Shown here in pieces: positions 34,927 to 35,734 of a stretch of DNA of 35,734 nucleotides. The notes under the pieces are model-generated. The model had not been told where the DNA came from. It saw nothing but the letters and a program-made list of their open reading frames with translations, and made no database searches. The DNA is taken from positions 1 to 35,734 of the forward strand of contig JADFLR010000039.1 in the NCBI GenBank assembly GCA_022564295.1. Reading direction: 5' to 3'. The first letter of the stretch is position 1. Every line of letters begins with the position of its first letter. A program made the translations under genes and the position numbers. Origin of the DNA: Bacteroidota bacterium (GTDB lineage Bacteria; Bacteroidota; Ignavibacteria; Ignavibacteriales; Ignavibacteriaceae).

Positions 34927-35316
34927 ATGGGTTTTCAACAATTACTCTTAATATTGCTTGGAACAATTGTAGTTATAATAGCAATTGTTATCGGAATAAA
35001 TTTATTTGCAACATCCGCAGTTGAAACTAATCGTGATCAACTTATTTCAGACTTAAACTATCTTTCTGCCGATGCTCAGGCATATTACAAAAAGCAGACT
35101 GAGTACGGAGGTGGTGGTCAAAGTTTTACGGGTTGGGAATTTCCTGAGTATTTCAAGAATTATGAAGCCGGTAAAATAAAAGCAAAAATCAAAAAAAAGG
35201 GAAATGAAGTGAAAATAACGGCAACTGGAACTGAAATTGGTATGGATGGAAAGAAAATAGTGAAAATAGAAGTAAAAGTGAAACCGACAAGTATTACAAT
35301 AAAAATAAAAAATTAA
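34927..35316 (+). CDS. Small pilin-like membrane-anchored protein of unknown function
   Basis: A 129-residue protein with MG, then FQQLLLILLGTIVVIIAI (a single N-terminal helix), a short polar helix (NRDQLISDLNYLSADAQAYY), a glycine stretch (YGGGGQSFTGW) and a beta-rich, strongly basic C-terminus (IKAKIKKKGNEVKITATG ... KPTSITIKIKN). A Gly-Phe step before a long hydrophobic helix and then a small beta domain is the layout of type IV pilins and pseudopilins, but the usual Glu at +5 is absent, so it may be merely membrane-anchored. No pilus genes are visible next to it. I do not recognise a named family. Confidence 0.6.
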   Translation: MGFQQLLLILLGTIVVIIAIVIGINLFATSAVETNRDQLISDLNYLSADAQAYYKKQTEYGGGGQSFTGWEFPEYFKNYEAGKIKAKIKKKGNEVKITATGTEIGMDGKKIVKIEVKVKPTSITIKIKN

Positions 35317-35358
35317 TTTATAACATCAGTTCCCTACATTTGAATAACTTTGAGTTTG

Positions 35359-35734
35359 TTACACTTCCTGGCTCTTTAGTTTTTTCTTAAATTTAAAGCT
35401 TCTAAAAGCATATAAAGTCTGCATAAAATAATGCTTCGGAAAATAAGTTTTTAATCCATAATCTTTAGCTTTTATGCCTCCAGGTAAATATGCTGTTCCT
35501 AAGAGCCAATCCCATATTGCGAATTTCGTTGCAAAATTTCTGTTTCTGCCTTTTCCTGTAGTATGGTGTAACCTATGCATTTCCGGTCCGTTAATTATCT
35601 TTTGAAGATTACCTGTATGCACATTTAAATTTGCATGAATATACATACCCCATACTGCACTAATCGTTGCTTTGTAGGCAAGTACTTCAACAGGAGCGCC
35701 TAATAAAACTATTGGAAGAAATTCGACTGTTTGA
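35359..35734 (-). CDS. Fatty acid hydroxylase/sterol desaturase family protein, partial
   Basis: The C-terminal part of an integral-membrane di-iron hydroxylase. Reading past the internal ATG at 35646 the frame stays open to the window edge (QTVEFLPIVLLGAPVEVLAY), so the start lies outside. Histidine-box residues are seen: IHANLNVHTG and EMHRLHHTTG, followed by the family's NFATKFAIWDWLLGTAYLP segment and a basic tail (FKFKKKLKSQEV). Such enzymes oxidise lipid tails or sterol-like substrates; the actual substrate is unknown. Confidence 0.85.
   Translation of the reverse strand, partial: QTVEFLPIVLLGAPVEVLAYKATISAVWGMYIHANLNVHTGNLQKIINGPEMHRLHHTTGKGRNRNFATKFAIWDWLLGTAYLPGGIKAKDYGLKTYFPKHYFMQTLYAFRSFKFKKKLKSQEV

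Noticed and set aside
1-35734. CRISPR array, toxin-antitoxin or other defence system
   Set aside because: No regularly spaced direct repeats, cas genes or known defence proteins were seen; the stand-alone GIY-YIG protein has no methylase or restriction partner.

Overview
The window looks like chromosomal DNA of an uncultured member of the Ignavibacteria (Bacteroidota/Chlorobi group). The evidence is low GC, secreted proteins ending in a type IX secretion (T9SS) sorting domain with the NYPNPFNP motif, two promoter-like sequences of the Bacteroidota type (TTTG, 20 bases, TATATTTG) in front of tRNA genes, weak Shine-Dalgarno use, and a set of ordinary housekeeping genes. This placement is inference from gene content; no marker phylogeny was possible.

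Layout. (a) 1-1712 (minus): the first 117 or so codons of purB run in frame into a SAM-dependent methyltransferase, followed by a DUF932-like protein of phage/plasmid type carrying a homopolymer frameshift. This is either a phage or mobile-DNA insertion into purB or an assembly chimera. purB overlaps an HtrA-type protease gene (1709-2896). (b) 2897-3733 is non-coding with a hairpin repeat, then comes a PldB-type lysophospholipase and tRNA-Cys and tRNA-Gly genes. (c) 5131-7185 (minus) is a 684-residue T9SS cargo protein with a short leader ORF in its 5' region. (d) 7503-12846 (plus) holds pcm-miaA, an AtuA-family gene and its small partner separated by a GIY-YIG nuclease cassette, prfB with its programmed +1 frameshift, and an alkyltransferase-like protein. 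(e) 12959-14429 (minus) is a PspC/LiaF-like membrane pair. (f) 14899-24141 (plus) carries nadE, dsbD, korA-korB, nrnA and pepA. (g) 24291-27637 (minus) is a Lol-type ABC exporter (two permeases plus LolD). (h) 27869-28566 is a four-tRNA cluster (Pro, Arg, His, Glu) with a broken tRNA-Pro copy. (i) 28751-35734 holds a FadL/PorV-like outer-membrane barrel, a DUF3160-T9SS pseudogene with four lesions, an aminotransferase, a pilin-like small protein and a partial fatty-acid hydroxylase/sterol desaturase.

The physiology suggested is that of a Gram-negative bacterium with lipoprotein export (Lol), T9SS export to the surface, ferredoxin-dependent 2-oxoacid metabolism (Kor) and periplasmic disulfide handling (DsbD). 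No defence system, CRISPR array or integrase was seen.

The most noteworthy signal is a family of small palindromic elements. A GIY-YIG nuclease gene lies between two hairpins, and about 320 bases downstream a gene-less element carries the same two hairpins. This resembles an autonomous element next to its non-autonomous derivative. Related GTCAT...ATGAC elements lie at 2990 and 14574.
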